From: an uncultured Phycisphaerales bacterium
GTDB lineage: Bacteria; Planctomycetota; Phycisphaerae; Phycisphaerales; SM1A02
DNA length: 64,000 nucleotides
Direction of reading: 5' to 3'
NCBI GenBank assembly: GCA_905480395.1
Contig: CAJQQE010000033.1
Span: 32,034-96,033, forward strand
In this document: in pieces, positions 52,100 to 61,787 of the stretch
Position numbering within the stretch: the first letter of the stretch is position 1
Layout of the letters: each line of letters starts with the position of its first letter
Notes under the pieces: model-generated
Database searches by the model: none
What the model was told of the DNA's origin: nothing
The model's input: only the letters and a program-made list of their open reading frames with translations
Made by a program: the position numbers and the translations under genes

Positions 52100-55000
52100 A
52101 TGCGATCGGTAGCATCTCCATCAACGATGCTCTATTCCACCTTCATCGCGGTATTCGGAAGCATCCTGATCAGCGGAATCTCCGCCGCGGCCACCGAAGG
52201 CCGCATCGATCAGGATGATCAGAATGCGATTCCATCCACCCGCAAAGTCCAAATCGACGGATCAAGTCTCGGCGGCTTCGTGCTACCGATTCTCCCCGTC
52301 CAACATGATTTGGAGATCGACGCCGGCCAGGTCAACGACTGGACCGTGGACGACACCAAGCGGCTCTATCTGAAACGGGACGTCGAGATCACCCTCGGGA
52401 CCTATGCGTTTCGATCGGACGAAGCCCTGATCTGGATCAATCGGCTTCCGACTGCCGACGGGATCGTGACCCAAGTCGCGTTCTGGTTCCCCGAGGTCTC
52501 GGAGCCGACCCGCCGTGCGGGACTGGGCGCCTCCGGCCGAGATGTGCTGGTCACCGCCACGATCTCCGGCGCGGTCAAGTTGCAGACCGTGCTTCTGAAT
52601 GAGGCACCCGTTCGCAACCGCACCGTGCTTCGCGGCGAGCAACGCCTTTCGCAGTACTTGAAGACCCTGGTGACGCAACCGCTTCCCCGGCTGGGGAACA
52701 GACTTGACGTGCAGATCCCTCCCGGACCTCCGAAACCCATCCTCGAACCCGGCGGGAAGATCGTCCGCCAACGCCCCGCAGCCACCGGACTCGGTCCGAG
52801 CGAGATTGAACTTCCGACTTCTGGCAGCGGCGAAGTCCCGATCTTCGATCCGAGAGGACTCGTCTCGTTCAACGCGAATGAAGTGATCATCGACCAGGAT
52901 CGTGACGCCGTCATCGTGCTCGGTTCGGTGGTCATTGACTACGACGGCGCGAATACCGGCGAAGATCTTCGTCGACTCTCACTGGTCGCCGAGCGTGGCG
53001 TGGTGTTCCTGAATCCAGGAACGATCCGCGGCCTCCGCGAAGGCACCGCCACCGTTCAAGCCGAATCGATCACCGGTATTTTCCTGGAAGGTGCCGTCCG
53101 CGCCAGTGACGGTAATTACACCCTCCGAGGGTCGAGTATTTATTACGACCTGCCCAACAATCAAGCGGTCATCATGGATGCGGTCCTTCGAACCTACTCC
53201 CGTCGCGGACGAGTGCTTCCCGTCTACGCTCGGGCGGAAGAAATGCGGCAACTCGCCTCCGACCAATGGAAGGCCGATCGGGCGACGATCTCGACCAGCG
53301 AGTTCTTCCAACCGCACCTTTCGATCGGACTCGAGCGGGTCACCGTGACCGAGCGGCCGGATGCCGAGGGTGAAACCACCACGTGGGTCAAGGGTGATGG
53401 GCTCACCATGAACGCCGGTGGTATTCCTTTCTTTTACTGGCCAGGATTCGAGGGCACCGCCGAACAACCTCCGCTCAAAGGCGTGAACTCGGGCTATCAG
53501 GCTGACAAGGGATTCGGAATCGGAACCACCTGGGATTTCTTTCAGCTCCTCGGTCTGGCCGAACCCAACTGGGTCGCCGCGGAACTGCTCATCGACGGCT
53601 TCGAGAAGCGCGGTCCCGCCGTCGGGCTGGACCTGGATCTATCGGGTGTCGGCGGAATTGCCGGTTCGGGCTCGTTGGCCCTCTACGGCCTCTACGACTT
53701 CGGCGGTACCGATCGCACGACTTCCGGCCGCGATGTCGAGATCGATCAAGAACTCCGTGGCGAGGCCGTGGGCGAGTATCGAGCCGTTCTCTCGGCAGAT
53801 CTCTACCTCGAAGCCCAGCTGTCCTACCTTTCCGATCAGACTTGGGCCACGTCGTGGCGGAGTCGCCAGTACAACAACCGCCGCGAGTACGAGTCGTCCC
53901 TCTACCTGGACTACAGCCCCGACAACACCTCGCTGTCGTTTCTGGGGAACGCCGAGCTGAATGACTTCATCTCGAACGGATGGCTGATCGCCAGTCAGCC
54001 GTATCAGGTCGAGAAGCTTCCTGAGCTCGTGTACGACCGCGAGGGTGACGACCTCTTTGACACCATCACTTGGTCGAGTACCTACAGCGCCTCCAGTATG
54101 CGGCTCATGCCTACCGCCGGATCCGCCGAAACGCTCGGCGTCAAGAAGCAGGCCTTCGCGACCAACGACGCCTCGGCCACGGTGAGTTCGCTCTACGAGG
54201 GCGTTGGCTACAACGACGATCTCGTCCAGCGATTTCATACCCGTCAGGAATTCGCCTTGCCGATTTCTGGGAAGGGTTGGACTGTGTCGCCATTCGTCTT
54301 TGGGCGGTTCACCGGTTACATGAACGGGAACTGGGACGAGTATCGGGAAATGCAGGGAATTGATCAGGACCTCGACGAATACCGGGTCATGCTCGGCGGC
54401 GGCGCGCGGGCGAGCACCAAGTTCGTCGAGATTCACAACGACGCGAGAAGCGACTTTTTCGATGTCCATCGCCTCCGACACATCATCGAACCCAACGCAA
54501 CGCTCTGGTACGGATGGGACAGCCTGCCCACTGGCGCGTTCCCGATCTACGATCAACGAGTCGAAGGCGCCACCGGCGGCACGGCCGCGCAGATCGGAAT
54601 TCGAGAGACCCTACAGACCCAACGCGGTGGTCCGGGCAACCGGGAGTCCGTCGACTTTCTGATTCTCGATTACGGCGCTGTGTTCAACGATGGCGCCGAC
54701 GACTTTCAACGTTCTTCCGCCATCCAGCCGAGCCTCGCACCACTGACCCAATACAACCCATATTCCTGGGTCCAGTCCCCGTATCCCCAGTTCTACAGCT
54801 GGGAACCCGAACTAAGCCAATGGGGAAACCACGCCTACGGAAGCGCCATTTGGCAGTTGAGTAGCACGTTCACTCTTGCCGGTTCAGGACTGTTCGGATG
54901 GGAAAGTCGGGAGGTCGTCGATCTCACCTCCGGTTCTCCGGAGATCCGAACCATCAACGGGCTACTCCGGGGATCGGTGGGGGTCGAGATGACGCATAAC

Positions 55001-55288
55001 CCTGATACCAGCACCTATCTGGAGTATCGCTTCCTCGGAGCCACCGATGACGAACTGCTTCAGGCCGGACTCCGCTATCGAATCGGCCGCCTCTACCAGA
55101 TGGCCATCTCGCCACAGTACGACCTGAACCGCGGAGAATTCCGAGCCGCCACCGCCTCGATCGTCCGGACGCTTCCCGACTTCAACTTCAGGATGACTGT
55201 CGGCTACAACCTGATCCGCGACGAGACGATCTTCGGTTTCGGAATCGCCGTTCCACCGACGCCCGGCGTGGGATTCCCGACGTATTGA
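52100..55288 (+). CDS. LptD-like outer-membrane protein
   Basis: A secreted protein of about 1060 residues with signal core FIAVFGSILISGISAAA. The N-terminal third has OstA-like jelly-roll strands (FNANEVIIDQDRDAVIVLG, ESITGIFLEGAVRASDGNY, YDLPNNQAVIMDAVLRTY). The rest is an alternating beta-barrel-like region with DFFDVHRLRHIIEPNATLWYG, the block at which LptD proteins carry RFLHxLEP. The C-terminus TIFGFGIAVPP fits a last strand. LptD inserts LPS into the outer leaflet. In planctomycetes the cargo is unproven. Several start codons (52052 TTG, 52079, 52100 and 52127 ATG) are in frame; 52100 gives a basic n-region. Confidence 0.72.
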   Translation: MRSVASPSTMLYSTFIAVFGSILISGISAAATEGRIDQDDQNAIPSTRKVQIDGSSLGGFVLPILPVQHDLEIDAGQVNDWTVDDTKRLYLKRDVEITLGTYAFRSDEALIWINRLPTADGIVTQVAFWFPEVSEPTRRAGLGASGRDVLVTATISGAVKLQTVLLNEAPVRNRTVLRGEQRLSQYLKTLVTQPLPRLGNRLDVQIPPGPPKPILEPGGKIVRQRPAATGLGPSEIELPTSGSGEVPIFDPRGLVSFNANEVIIDQDRDAVIVLGSVVIDYDGANTGEDLRRLSLVAERGVVFLNPGTIRGLREGTATVQAESITGIFLEGAVRASDGNYTLRGSSIYYDLPNNQAVIMDAVLRTYSRRGRVLPVYARAEEMRQLASDQWKADRATISTSEFFQPHLSIGLERVTVTERPDAEGETTTWVKGDGLTMNAGGIPFFYWPGFEGTAEQPPLKGVNSGYQADKGFGIGTTWDFFQLLGLAEPNWVAAELLIDGFEKRGPAVGLDLDLSGVGGIAGSGSLALYGLYDFGGTDRTTSGRDVEIDQELRGEAVGEYRAVLSADLYLEAQLSYLSDQTWATSWRSRQYNNRREYESSLYLDYSPDNTSLSFLGNAELNDFISNGWLIASQPYQVEKLPELVYDREGDDLFDTITWSSTYSASSMRLMPTAGSAETLGVKKQAFATNDASATVSSLYEGVGYNDDLVQRFHTRQEFALPISGKGWTVSPFVFGRFTGYMNGNWDEYREMQGIDQDLDEYRVMLGGGARASTKFVEIHNDARSDFFDVHRLRHIIEPNATLWYGWDSLPTGAFPIYDQRVEGATGGTAAQIGIRETLQTQRGGPGNRESVDFLILDYGAVFNDGADDFQRSSAIQPSLAPLTQYNPYSWVQSPYPQFYSWEPELSQWGNHAYGSAIWQLSSTFTLAGSGLFGWESREVVDLTSGSPEIRTINGLLRGSVGVEMTHNPDTSTYLEYRFLGATDDELLQAGLRYRIGRLYQMAISPQYDLNRGEFRAATASIVRTLPDFNFRMTVGYNLIRDETIFGFGIAVPPTPGVGFPTY

Positions 55289-55312
55289 AACTGCAAGAGT
55301 CGGAATCGAGGC

Positions 55313-56338
55313 TCAATCGCGCAGATGCGCCTCGCCGAGCGCCGTGAGTTTCCGACCCCGTGGCGTCCGCGAAAGAAAACCGATTTGCAGAAGATAGGGC
55401 TCGACGATGTCTTCGAGCGTTCCCGCGTCCCCACCCATCGTCGCCGCGATCGCTTCGAGCCCTGCCGGGCCGCCGTCGTAGACGTCCGCCAGGACACGAA
55501 GATATTTTCGATCGATCTCATCGAGACCAAGATCGTCAACCCCCTCAAGTTTGAGGGCCGCGGTCACGGCCGGCGCATCGATCGCACCCGTCCCTCGGAC
55601 CTCCGCAAAGTCGCGGACACGGCGAAGCAGTCGCAGCGCGACCCGCGGGGTGCCGCGACTGCGTTCGGAGATCGCATCAAATCCACTCTCCGCCACCGCG
55701 GGAATACCCATACGGCTCACGGCTCGCTTGAGAATCTCGACCAGATCGTCATGCGGGTAGTACTCAAGATGATGGGTGATACCGAAGCGAGCCCGCAGTG
55801 GCTGAGTCAGCATTCCGGCGCGGGTGGTCGCCCCGATCAGCGTGAACGGCTTCAAGGTGAGCGTGATGACCTTGGCGTGCATCCCGCTGTCGACCGTGAA
55901 GTCGACCTTAAAGTCTTCCATCGCGGGATAGATGTACTCTTCGACCGCCGGTGGCAGCCGGTGAATCTCATCAATGAAAAGGACGTCCCCTTCGCCGAGC
56001 TTGGTGAGCGTGCCGACCAAGTCCGTCGCCTTGTTCAAGGCCGGTCCACTGGTGACCCACGCCGTCGATCCCATCTCGTTCGCGATCACGTGGGCCAGCG
56101 TGGTCTTCCCGAGTCCGGGCGGGCCGTGCAAGAGCACATGCTCCATGGATTCGCCGCGTGCCTTCACGGCCTCCATCGCGATGGAGAGTCGCTCGACCAA
56201 GGCCGCCTGGCCGACGTAATCTTCGAGGGTCTTGGGGCGAACCGCCGCTCCGGGAGGGGTGGACGGGGTGGGGGCTTCGGGTCCGGAGTGTTTCTCCCCA
56301 CCTTGCGATTCCCCGGAGACGATTCGCTCTCGTGCCAT
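55313..56338 (-). CDS. ruvB: Holliday junction branch-migration helicase RuvB
   Basis: The 341-residue AAA+ motor of the RuvAB complex. Motifs: RPKTLEDYVGQ, LLHGPPGLGKTTLAHVIA (Walker A), LFIDEIHRLPPAVEEYIYPAMED (Walker B and hairpin), LIGATTRAGMLTQPLRARFG (sensor 1) and the arginine finger in GTPRVALRLLRRVRDFA. ATG 56338 gives normal family length; the longer open frame is ignored. Converges on the LptD-like gene 24 bases away. ruvA and ruvC are not in the window. Confidence 0.96.
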   Translation of the reverse strand: MARERIVSGESQGGEKHSGPEAPTPSTPPGAAVRPKTLEDYVGQAALVERLSIAMEAVKARGESMEHVLLHGPPGLGKTTLAHVIANEMGSTAWVTSGPALNKATDLVGTLTKLGEGDVLFIDEIHRLPPAVEEYIYPAMEDFKVDFTVDSGMHAKVITLTLKPFTLIGATTRAGMLTQPLRARFGITHHLEYYPHDDLVEILKRAVSRMGIPAVAESGFDAISERSRGTPRVALRLLRRVRDFAEVRGTGAIDAPAVTAALKLEGVDDLGLDEIDRKYLRVLADVYDGGPAGLEAIAATMGGDAGTLEDIVEPYLLQIGFLSRTPRGRKLTALGEAHLRD

Positions 56339-56423
56339 GACCGCATCATCGGGGCAATGAGTGATCGACGCCAGTCCCCGACACATCGATCCGGTGATCT
56401 TCCGTCGATCTGAGCCCGAATTC

Positions 56424-56981
56424 CTAGAACGTGGTCGAGACGGGCTCGCGTGCCGTGGATTCGACTTCAAAGAAACCCTCGATCTGGAATCCAAAAAGAT
56501 TGGCCACGATGTTCGATGGAACCGTGGTGCAAAGCTGATTCATCTCTCGAACATTGCCGTTGTAGAAACGCCGGCCAGCGGCGATCCGATCCTCAGTGTT
56601 GGCCAACTCTTCCTGTAAGGCCCTGAAATTCGCATCGGCCTTGAGGTCCGGATAGGCCTCTGCCACCGCCATCAACTGCCCCAGCCCCGAAACCAAAGCC
56701 TGCTCATCCCCGCTCTGTCGATCGGGACGCCCCTGATTGGCCTGCGCGTGATTCCGAAGTTCGACCACGCGTTCGAGGGTTTCCCGCTCGTGCGTTGCAT
56801 ACCCCTTCACCGTCGAGACCAGATTGGGAATGAGGTCGTATCGCCGCTTGAGTTCGACGTCGACATCGGACCAACTCTCCTTGAGATGCTGACGAACCGA
56901 GACCAAGCGGTTGTAGGTGACCGCCAGCCAGATCAAAAGAACCAACAGAACAAAGCCGCCAATGAGGAGACTGGGAATCAT
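56424..56981 (-). CDS. LemA family protein (first of two)
   Basis: A 185-residue protein with one N-terminal membrane helix (LLIGGFVLLVLLIWLAVTYN) and a LemA helical body: SWSDVDVELKRRYDLIPNLVSTVKGYATHE is spread over the signature region, then QLMAVAEAYPDLKADANF and RRFYNGNVREMNQL. LemA proteins are of unknown biochemical function and anchor in the membrane with the bulk outside or inside depending on species. Its ATG overlaps the stop of the upstream membrane-protein gene. Paralogue at 57831-58409. Confidence 0.92.
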   Translation of the reverse strand: MIPSLLIGGFVLLVLLIWLAVTYNRLVSVRQHLKESWSDVDVELKRRYDLIPNLVSTVKGYATHERETLERVVELRNHAQANQGRPDRQSGDEQALVSGLGQLMAVAEAYPDLKADANFRALQEELANTEDRIAAGRRFYNGNVREMNQLCTTVPSNIVANLFGFQIEGFFEVESTAREPVSTTF

Positions 56982-57697
56982 GTGCGTTCTCTCTTTACAG
57001 CCGCTTGGTCGGCCATTGTTTTCGCAAGGTGCCGGGGCCAGCAATCGAGAAAGTCACCGGACCAATCAAGTTGCCGCCCAAACTCCTCGGTATCCCAACG
57101 GCCCTTGCCGTCTGAGATGCAAATGAACTCGCCATCGATCTCGAACGCGGGCGGCGAGGTCGACATGATGAACTCCATCATCCGCGGATCAATCAGATCG
57201 TAGGCAAATCGCTTGTCGTCGCTGGAGACGTGATACGCCTTACTAAACTCGATACTCTCGAAATCGATGTCGTCGAATCCGAGCACGCCTTTGAGCCGAT
57301 CGAAAATGCCCTCTCGCCGAACGATGGTCTCCGGTCCGACCCCGAATGGATTCCAAACGATCAGGTAACTGAATTTGACCGTCACGGTCCGACGGTTTTT
57401 GCCCGACCCCCGCTGCTCACGAAACCGAAAATCTCCGGTTCGAACCCGAATCGATCGTTCCGCAATCGTGATCGTCCCTTCCATGGTGTTCAGCGCGGCC
57501 CGGGAATGCCCCCGCCGGAACATTCCGAACCGGGCGAACCGATCGTCATGCGCTGAATCGTGGTCTTTGGTGTAGCTGAGACCTCGATTGACCGCGAACG
57601 CTTGGAGCGCCGCACGCCGCTTTTCCGCCTGTCGGTAGGCGAACACCATGCCCGCGACGACGAACCCCAGAACCACAATGACCAGAATCACTTCCAT
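56978..57697 (-). CDS. Membrane protein of unknown function between two lemA genes
   Basis: A 239-residue protein with one N-terminal membrane helix (VILVIVVLGFVVAGMVFAY) and a soluble domain in which the pieces FARFGMFRRGHSRAALN, VKFSYLIVWNPFG and DDKRFAYDLIDPRMMEFI can be seen. These resemble the domain often encoded beside LemA in other bacteria, but I cannot name it. It overlaps the downstream lemA by ATGA and lies 133 bases from the upstream lemA. Confidence 0.7.
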   Translation of the reverse strand: MEVILVIVVLGFVVAGMVFAYRQAEKRRAALQAFAVNRGLSYTKDHDSAHDDRFARFGMFRRGHSRAALNTMEGTITIAERSIRVRTGDFRFREQRGSGKNRRTVTVKFSYLIVWNPFGVGPETIVRREGIFDRLKGVLGFDDIDFESIEFSKAYHVSSDDKRFAYDLIDPRMMEFIMSTSPPAFEIDGEFICISDGKGRWDTEEFGRQLDWSGDFLDCWPRHLAKTMADQAAVKRERT

Positions 57698-57830
57698 GTT
57701 TCAACGCTCGGGGGTGTCATGCTGCGGCGACCACTCACCGGATCAGGTCGATGATCTTCTCGCACGCCTTCAACGTCGACCCAGAAGGACCGGGCGAACC
57801 ATGCTTCCTTCATCCAACGATCATGGTTGA

Positions 57831-58409
57831 TCAGAATTCGACCTTGGGTGCCTGCTTGACCGCGGCCGCTTCGCTCGCGTCGAGTTCGAAGAAGTCCTTC
57901 TCGGTGAATCCAAAGACGCCGGCGATGAGATTCGACGGGAAGACCTTCGTCGCCTCGTTGTACTGATTCACCGTGCGGTTGTAATGCTGGCGGGCGAAAC
58001 CAATCTTGTTCTCGGTGCTGGTCAGTTCTTCCTGCAGTTGGAGAAAGTTCGTATTCGCCTTGAGATCCGGGTATGCCTCGGCGACCACCATCAACTTTCC
58101 GAGCGCCTGGGTCAACATGCCCTCGGCACCGCTCTGCGCGGAGACTCCGCTGGCGCTGGTGGCGGCGGCCCGAGCCGCGGTCACCGCTTCGAAGGTGCCG
58201 GACTCATGCGAGGCGTAACCCTTGACCGAATTCACGAGATTTGGAATCAGATCGTGCCTTCGCTTGAGTTGGACGTCGATGTCACTCCAAGAATTCTCGA
58301 CGCCGAGTTTTTTCCGCTGGAGCCCGTTGTAGAGCCCGATCACGAAAAGCGCGACGAGAACGAGCAGGCCTAAGACGACCAAGAGAGGGATGAGAAGCGC
58401 CATCGTCAT
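57831..58409 (-). CDS. LemA family protein (second of two)
   Basis: A 192-residue LemA protein: membrane helix LVVLGLLVLVALFVIGLYN, then VENSWSDIDVQLKRRHDLI, PNLVNSVKGYASHESG, GKLMVVAEAYPDLKANTNF and ARQHYNRTVNQYNEA. The start at 58409 follows GGAG by six bases. It differs from the neighbour LemA by an Ala/Ser-rich insertion (ARAAATSASGVSAQSG). Located upstream of the coupled membrane protein and first LemA on the same strand. Confidence 0.93.
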   Translation of the reverse strand: MTMALLIPLLVVLGLLVLVALFVIGLYNGLQRKKLGVENSWSDIDVQLKRRHDLIPNLVNSVKGYASHESGTFEAVTAARAAATSASGVSAQSGAEGMLTQALGKLMVVAEAYPDLKANTNFLQLQEELTSTENKIGFARQHYNRTVNQYNEATKVFPSNLIAGVFGFTEKDFFELDASEAAAVKQAPKVEF

Positions 58410-58572
58410 GAGAAGCTCCGAACTGGGGAAAGCCCCGGAAGGGGTATCGAACAAGATTTCCGAATGAGACCGTTTCCACTATTTTCTGGGCGGTGCCGGA
58501 CGTCACTCGAACGAAGATAGCCAATCCTGCGGCTCGGACACGTCTGATCAACTCCAGAAACGGACATGCCGC

Positions 58573-59271
58573 TCAAGAAAATGGCGTCGCTCGCCGCTCC
58601 ACCGCGGAAAGGAACGCGGAAAAATCGAGATAGTCCGGTCTCACCTCGACGGCCCCCGCCGCCAGCAGCATGGCCGCTCGCTCCCCGCCGCCAAGGCCGA
58701 CGAATCCGATACCCAGCTGATTTGTGGCCGCCACATCCCAGCGACCATCCCCGATATAGACGACTCGATCGATCACCTCGCTCGTGGTCGTGGCCGCCCT
58801 TTCGATCGCGGCGCTGATGATTTCCTCGCGAGGATGTGCGTCATCACCATGGGCGGCAGGGATCTCCGCATCAGAAATGCCCGCCGCCTTCAACTTCAGA
58901 CGGGCTGTGGTTCTCCAGCCCCCGGTCGCAATGGCCACATTCCAGCCGGCATCTTTCAGCCGAGCAAAAACCGTCGTCGCCCCAGGCACCGGTTGAAAAA
59001 GCCCGGGGTCGGAATGAAGGGAACCTTCCACCTGACGAATAAAAGCGTCCCGGACCAGATGAACCGTTGCTTCAGTTGGCGGAAGATCGGTGCGGGTGGA
59101 GATCAACTCCATGGCAATCGCCTCGTCGGTCGAGTGGCCGTAATGGCCCCAATCGGTCTCGATCGACTCGAGCCCGAGGACTTCGTGGGCCGCTTTGACC
59201 CAGCAGGCGTCATCGACTTCGCTGGTGAGCGCCAACGTTCCGTCGAGATCAAAAACGACCAGTCCATTCAT
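58573..59271 (-). CDS. HAD-superfamily phosphatase/hydrolase
   Basis: A 232-residue HAD hydrolase of the phosphoglycolate-phosphatase-like (subfamily IA) group. Motif I FDLDGTLALTSEVD with nucleophile and acid Asp, motif II NVAIATGGW (Thr), motif III Lys probably in RLKLKAAG, and motif IV YIGDGRWDVAA (Asp pair). The cap domain is helical. Substrate cannot be read. GGAG lies six bases before the ATG at 59271. Divergent from the sulfotransferase gene. Confidence 0.88.
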   Translation of the reverse strand: MNGLVVFDLDGTLALTSEVDDACWVKAAHEVLGLESIETDWGHYGHSTDEAIAMELISTRTDLPPTEATVHLVRDAFIRQVEGSLHSDPGLFQPVPGATTVFARLKDAGWNVAIATGGWRTTARLKLKAAGISDAEIPAAHGDDAHPREEIISAAIERAATTTSEVIDRVVYIGDGRWDVAATNQLGIGFVGLGGGERAAMLLAAGAVEVRPDYLDFSAFLSAVERRATPFS

Positions 59272-59383
59272 TATTGACTCCAGTTGACTGCTTGGATCCA
59301 CCAGCGTACCCGCCCTGTTCAGACACTGAAACACCGAGTTCCGAGGCGTTTCGATTCACACTCACCCGCGTCTGCTTCGTATC

Positions 59384-60289
59384 ATGCCGGTCATGACCGA
59401 TACGAGCACCGCCACACCTCGGAAGAACGCCCGAATGGGATTCGCGCCGGTGCAGAATCGCGTCGTCGTCACGATGCGCTCGATTTCGAATCGACTCAAT
59501 CGAATCCTCGCCACCAAGTATGGACGAACGCTGAATTTTCATCTGGACTGCGAGTACCCGAAGGCCGGCGGAACCTGGTTCGGCAAGATGGCCTCGGAAG
59601 TGATGCAGATCCCCTACCCCGAGCACAACATCTTCCCCATCGGATGCGCGTGCGTTCTTCACAACCACTGGCCCTGGCGGAAAGGGCTCGATCACGCGTG
59701 GTACCTCCGCCGAGATGGCCGCGATGTGATGGTGTCCTTTTACTTTCATCGGATGCGGGAACTTCAGGCCGGAAATCCCACCGTGGTCCGCCGCTTCGGC
59801 CAGGTCTACGACCAGCTCTTTGGCGCTGGCTATGACCCCGACGACACCCGACGGAATCTCGGTCCATTCATCGAACACGAATTCAAGAATCCTCGCGACT
59901 CGCCCCGAAACTGGCGGGACCACCTCATGGAATGGCACGACGGCGGACGCGGACGTCCTGGCGTCGTCTACCTGAGCTACGAAGAACTCGTCGCCGACAC
60001 CGCGGGAACGCTCACCTCGTCGATCGAACGACTCACCGGAAATCGCCCGGACGACTGGGTGGTCCAACAGGTTGTCGAGAAATATTCGATGGCCCGGCAG
60101 ACTGGCGGCCGCAAAGCCGGCGAGGAAGATCGTGGATCTTTTATACGTAAGGGCGTTGCGGGAGATTGGGTGAATCACTTTGGCCCCACCGCGGCCCGAA
60201 GATTTAATGACCTTGCCGGCGACGCCTTGGTCGCCGTGGGGTATGAAGAAGATCGAGACTGGGTCACCCGATACGATCTGCAGGACTGA
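59384..60289 (+). CDS. Sulfotransferase domain protein
   Basis: A PAPS-dependent sulfotransferase of 301 residues. The 5'-phosphosulfate loop is CEYPKAGGTWFGKM, the 3'-phosphate site is YLRRDGRDVMVSFYFH, and the late family signature is FIRKGVAGDWVNHF, close to the RKGxxGDWKN motif of cytosolic sulfotransferases of animals. Catalytic His candidates are in VLHNHWPW. Acceptor unknown; sulfated polysaccharides or small molecules are both plausible. An ATG at 59393 is an alternative start. Plus strand, 88 bases before the next gene. Confidence 0.87.
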   Translation: MPVMTDTSTATPRKNARMGFAPVQNRVVVTMRSISNRLNRILATKYGRTLNFHLDCEYPKAGGTWFGKMASEVMQIPYPEHNIFPIGCACVLHNHWPWRKGLDHAWYLRRDGRDVMVSFYFHRMRELQAGNPTVVRRFGQVYDQLFGAGYDPDDTRRNLGPFIEHEFKNPRDSPRNWRDHLMEWHDGGRGRPGVVYLSYEELVADTAGTLTSSIERLTGNRPDDWVVQQVVEKYSMARQTGGRKAGEEDRGSFIRKGVAGDWVNHFGPTAARRFNDLAGDALVAVGYEEDRDWVTRYDLQD

Positions 60290-60377
60290 CCTGTCGGTCC
60301 GATCGCGTCGTCTCCAACGGAGCCCCGCCACGTCCACGACCAATTCCATTTCATCCTGCCCAAAACTGGTGAGCCGC

Positions 60378-61787
60378 ATGGCTCCCTTGTGGTTGTGCCT
60401 GACGTTCGTGACCTTGGGGATTGTCCAGTCCGCAGATGCCCAGGTCTCCATGGCAGAACGACGACAACTCGAACTTGCCCTCCGATCCCTCTACGAACCG
60501 TCCGCGATGGACGAAGCGAGCATCAGGGGCCTGGCAGACGAGCTTGGCATCGAGGACGACGAAGCAGTCTCGACCGCCATCGCTTCCTACCAGCAAGCCT
60601 GGGAGCCTTTGCTCCAAGGCCCGATCAAGGTCATTCGCGAACGCTGGGGGGCGTGTTTTTCCATCGATCCGCAAACCGGTCGGATCAAGACGAGTTTCAC
60701 CCCGGAACTCACCACCCTTCTCAATGCTCGAGGCGAAGCGTTCCGCGCCGCGGATGCCGCAGACGAGGCGGTCTTTGATCGACTCCGAATCGCCAAGCGC
60801 GGCGAGACGATCAAGGGTGATCAATCCGTGGCGACGGTGCGGCAAAGGAGAAAACGCCGGCGAACGCTTCTGGGCTTTCCGGATCGCCTTCCCGGCACCT
60901 CGATCGAGGCCGCCGACCTCTTCACGTCCGTCGCCGCCAATCCCGAACTGCTCGACGCCGTGCTCCCCACCCTCGACGAGTGGGAGATCGCTGTGGACAG
61001 AGCGCTGGCGAACCGATGGTCGAGACTCGAAGCCATTGAGCGCATGAGGGCGGAACTCGAAGTCGAACTGGGGCCTGGATGGCAACGGCTGATGCGGGGT
61101 GCGGAACGTGCCAGACTCGAGGCGGAATTCAAAGCCCTGGATGACGCCATGGTGGCGACCGAGATTCCACGGCGGAGAATCAACGCCGAAATGGTGGCAA
61201 GCCTCGCCCGAAGGTTGCCGCCGCTGGTATTTCTACAGATCATCCGCCGCCACCACGAACTTGCACACCCCGCGTTATTCGTGGAAGACCAACGCCTCGA
61301 TCGATTGATCTTCGAGGTCCTCGAATCCAGTGACCTCGACGAACGATCAAAAAAGGACGTCGAATCCCTTCTGGCCGCCACCGCCGAGCGCCTCAATCGA
61401 CTGGGTGTCGACGCGGCGCGACAAGCGGATCTCACGCTCCAATCGCAGTTCCAGCACGTCGGCGACACCATCCCCTTCTCCAATCTTGCCGATGGCCCGA
61501 GCATCAATGACGACATCGATGCGGTGCAGGACGAGATCGACCTTCTCGACCTGGTTCTCAAGCGAAGAAAAGAATTCGATCAACTGGTAAGGCCGCTGGC
61601 GGGGTTAGGCGAGCAGATCGACCTTCGGGTTCGGAACCATCGTGCTGCCACGGCCGCCCTGAATCGACGCGACGAATGGTCACGGGCGCGACTTCGAGAG
61701 ACCCTCGAAGATCTTCAGTTGATTCGAGAACGTCCCTTGTGGATCGACCCTGAGGACCGTGACGATTCGAGCCTCGACCTTCCATGA
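60378..61787 (+). CDS. Secreted helical protein of unknown function coupled to galK
   Basis: A 469-residue exported protein: signal APLWLCLTFVTLGIVQSADA, then an almost wholly helical body rich in Arg, Glu, Leu and Asp with no known motif. It has heptad-like stretches (AIERMRAELEVELGPGW, VQDEIDLLDLVLKRRKEFD). ATG 60378 is chosen because it opens the signal peptide. Its stop overlaps the galK ATG (ATGA), so the two are co-translated, although the link in function is unknown. Confidence 0.68.
   Translation: MAPLWLCLTFVTLGIVQSADAQVSMAERRQLELALRSLYEPSAMDEASIRGLADELGIEDDEAVSTAIASYQQAWEPLLQGPIKVIRERWGACFSIDPQTGRIKTSFTPELTTLLNARGEAFRAADAADEAVFDRLRIAKRGETIKGDQSVATVRQRRKRRRTLLGFPDRLPGTSIEAADLFTSVAANPELLDAVLPTLDEWEIAVDRALANRWSRLEAIERMRAELEVELGPGWQRLMRGAERARLEAEFKALDDAMVATEIPRRRINAEMVASLARRLPPLVFLQIIRRHHELAHPALFVEDQRLDRLIFEVLESSDLDERSKKDVESLLAATAERLNRLGVDAARQADLTLQSQFQHVGDTIPFSNLADGPSINDDIDAVQDEIDLLDLVLKRRKEFDQLVRPLAGLGEQIDLRVRNHRAATAALNRRDEWSRARLRETLEDLQLIRERPLWIDPEDRDDSSLDLP

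Noticed and set aside
59249..60451. 400-codon minus-strand open frame opposite the sulfotransferase
   Set aside because: Antisense to a gene with three intact PAPS motifs; no start signal.
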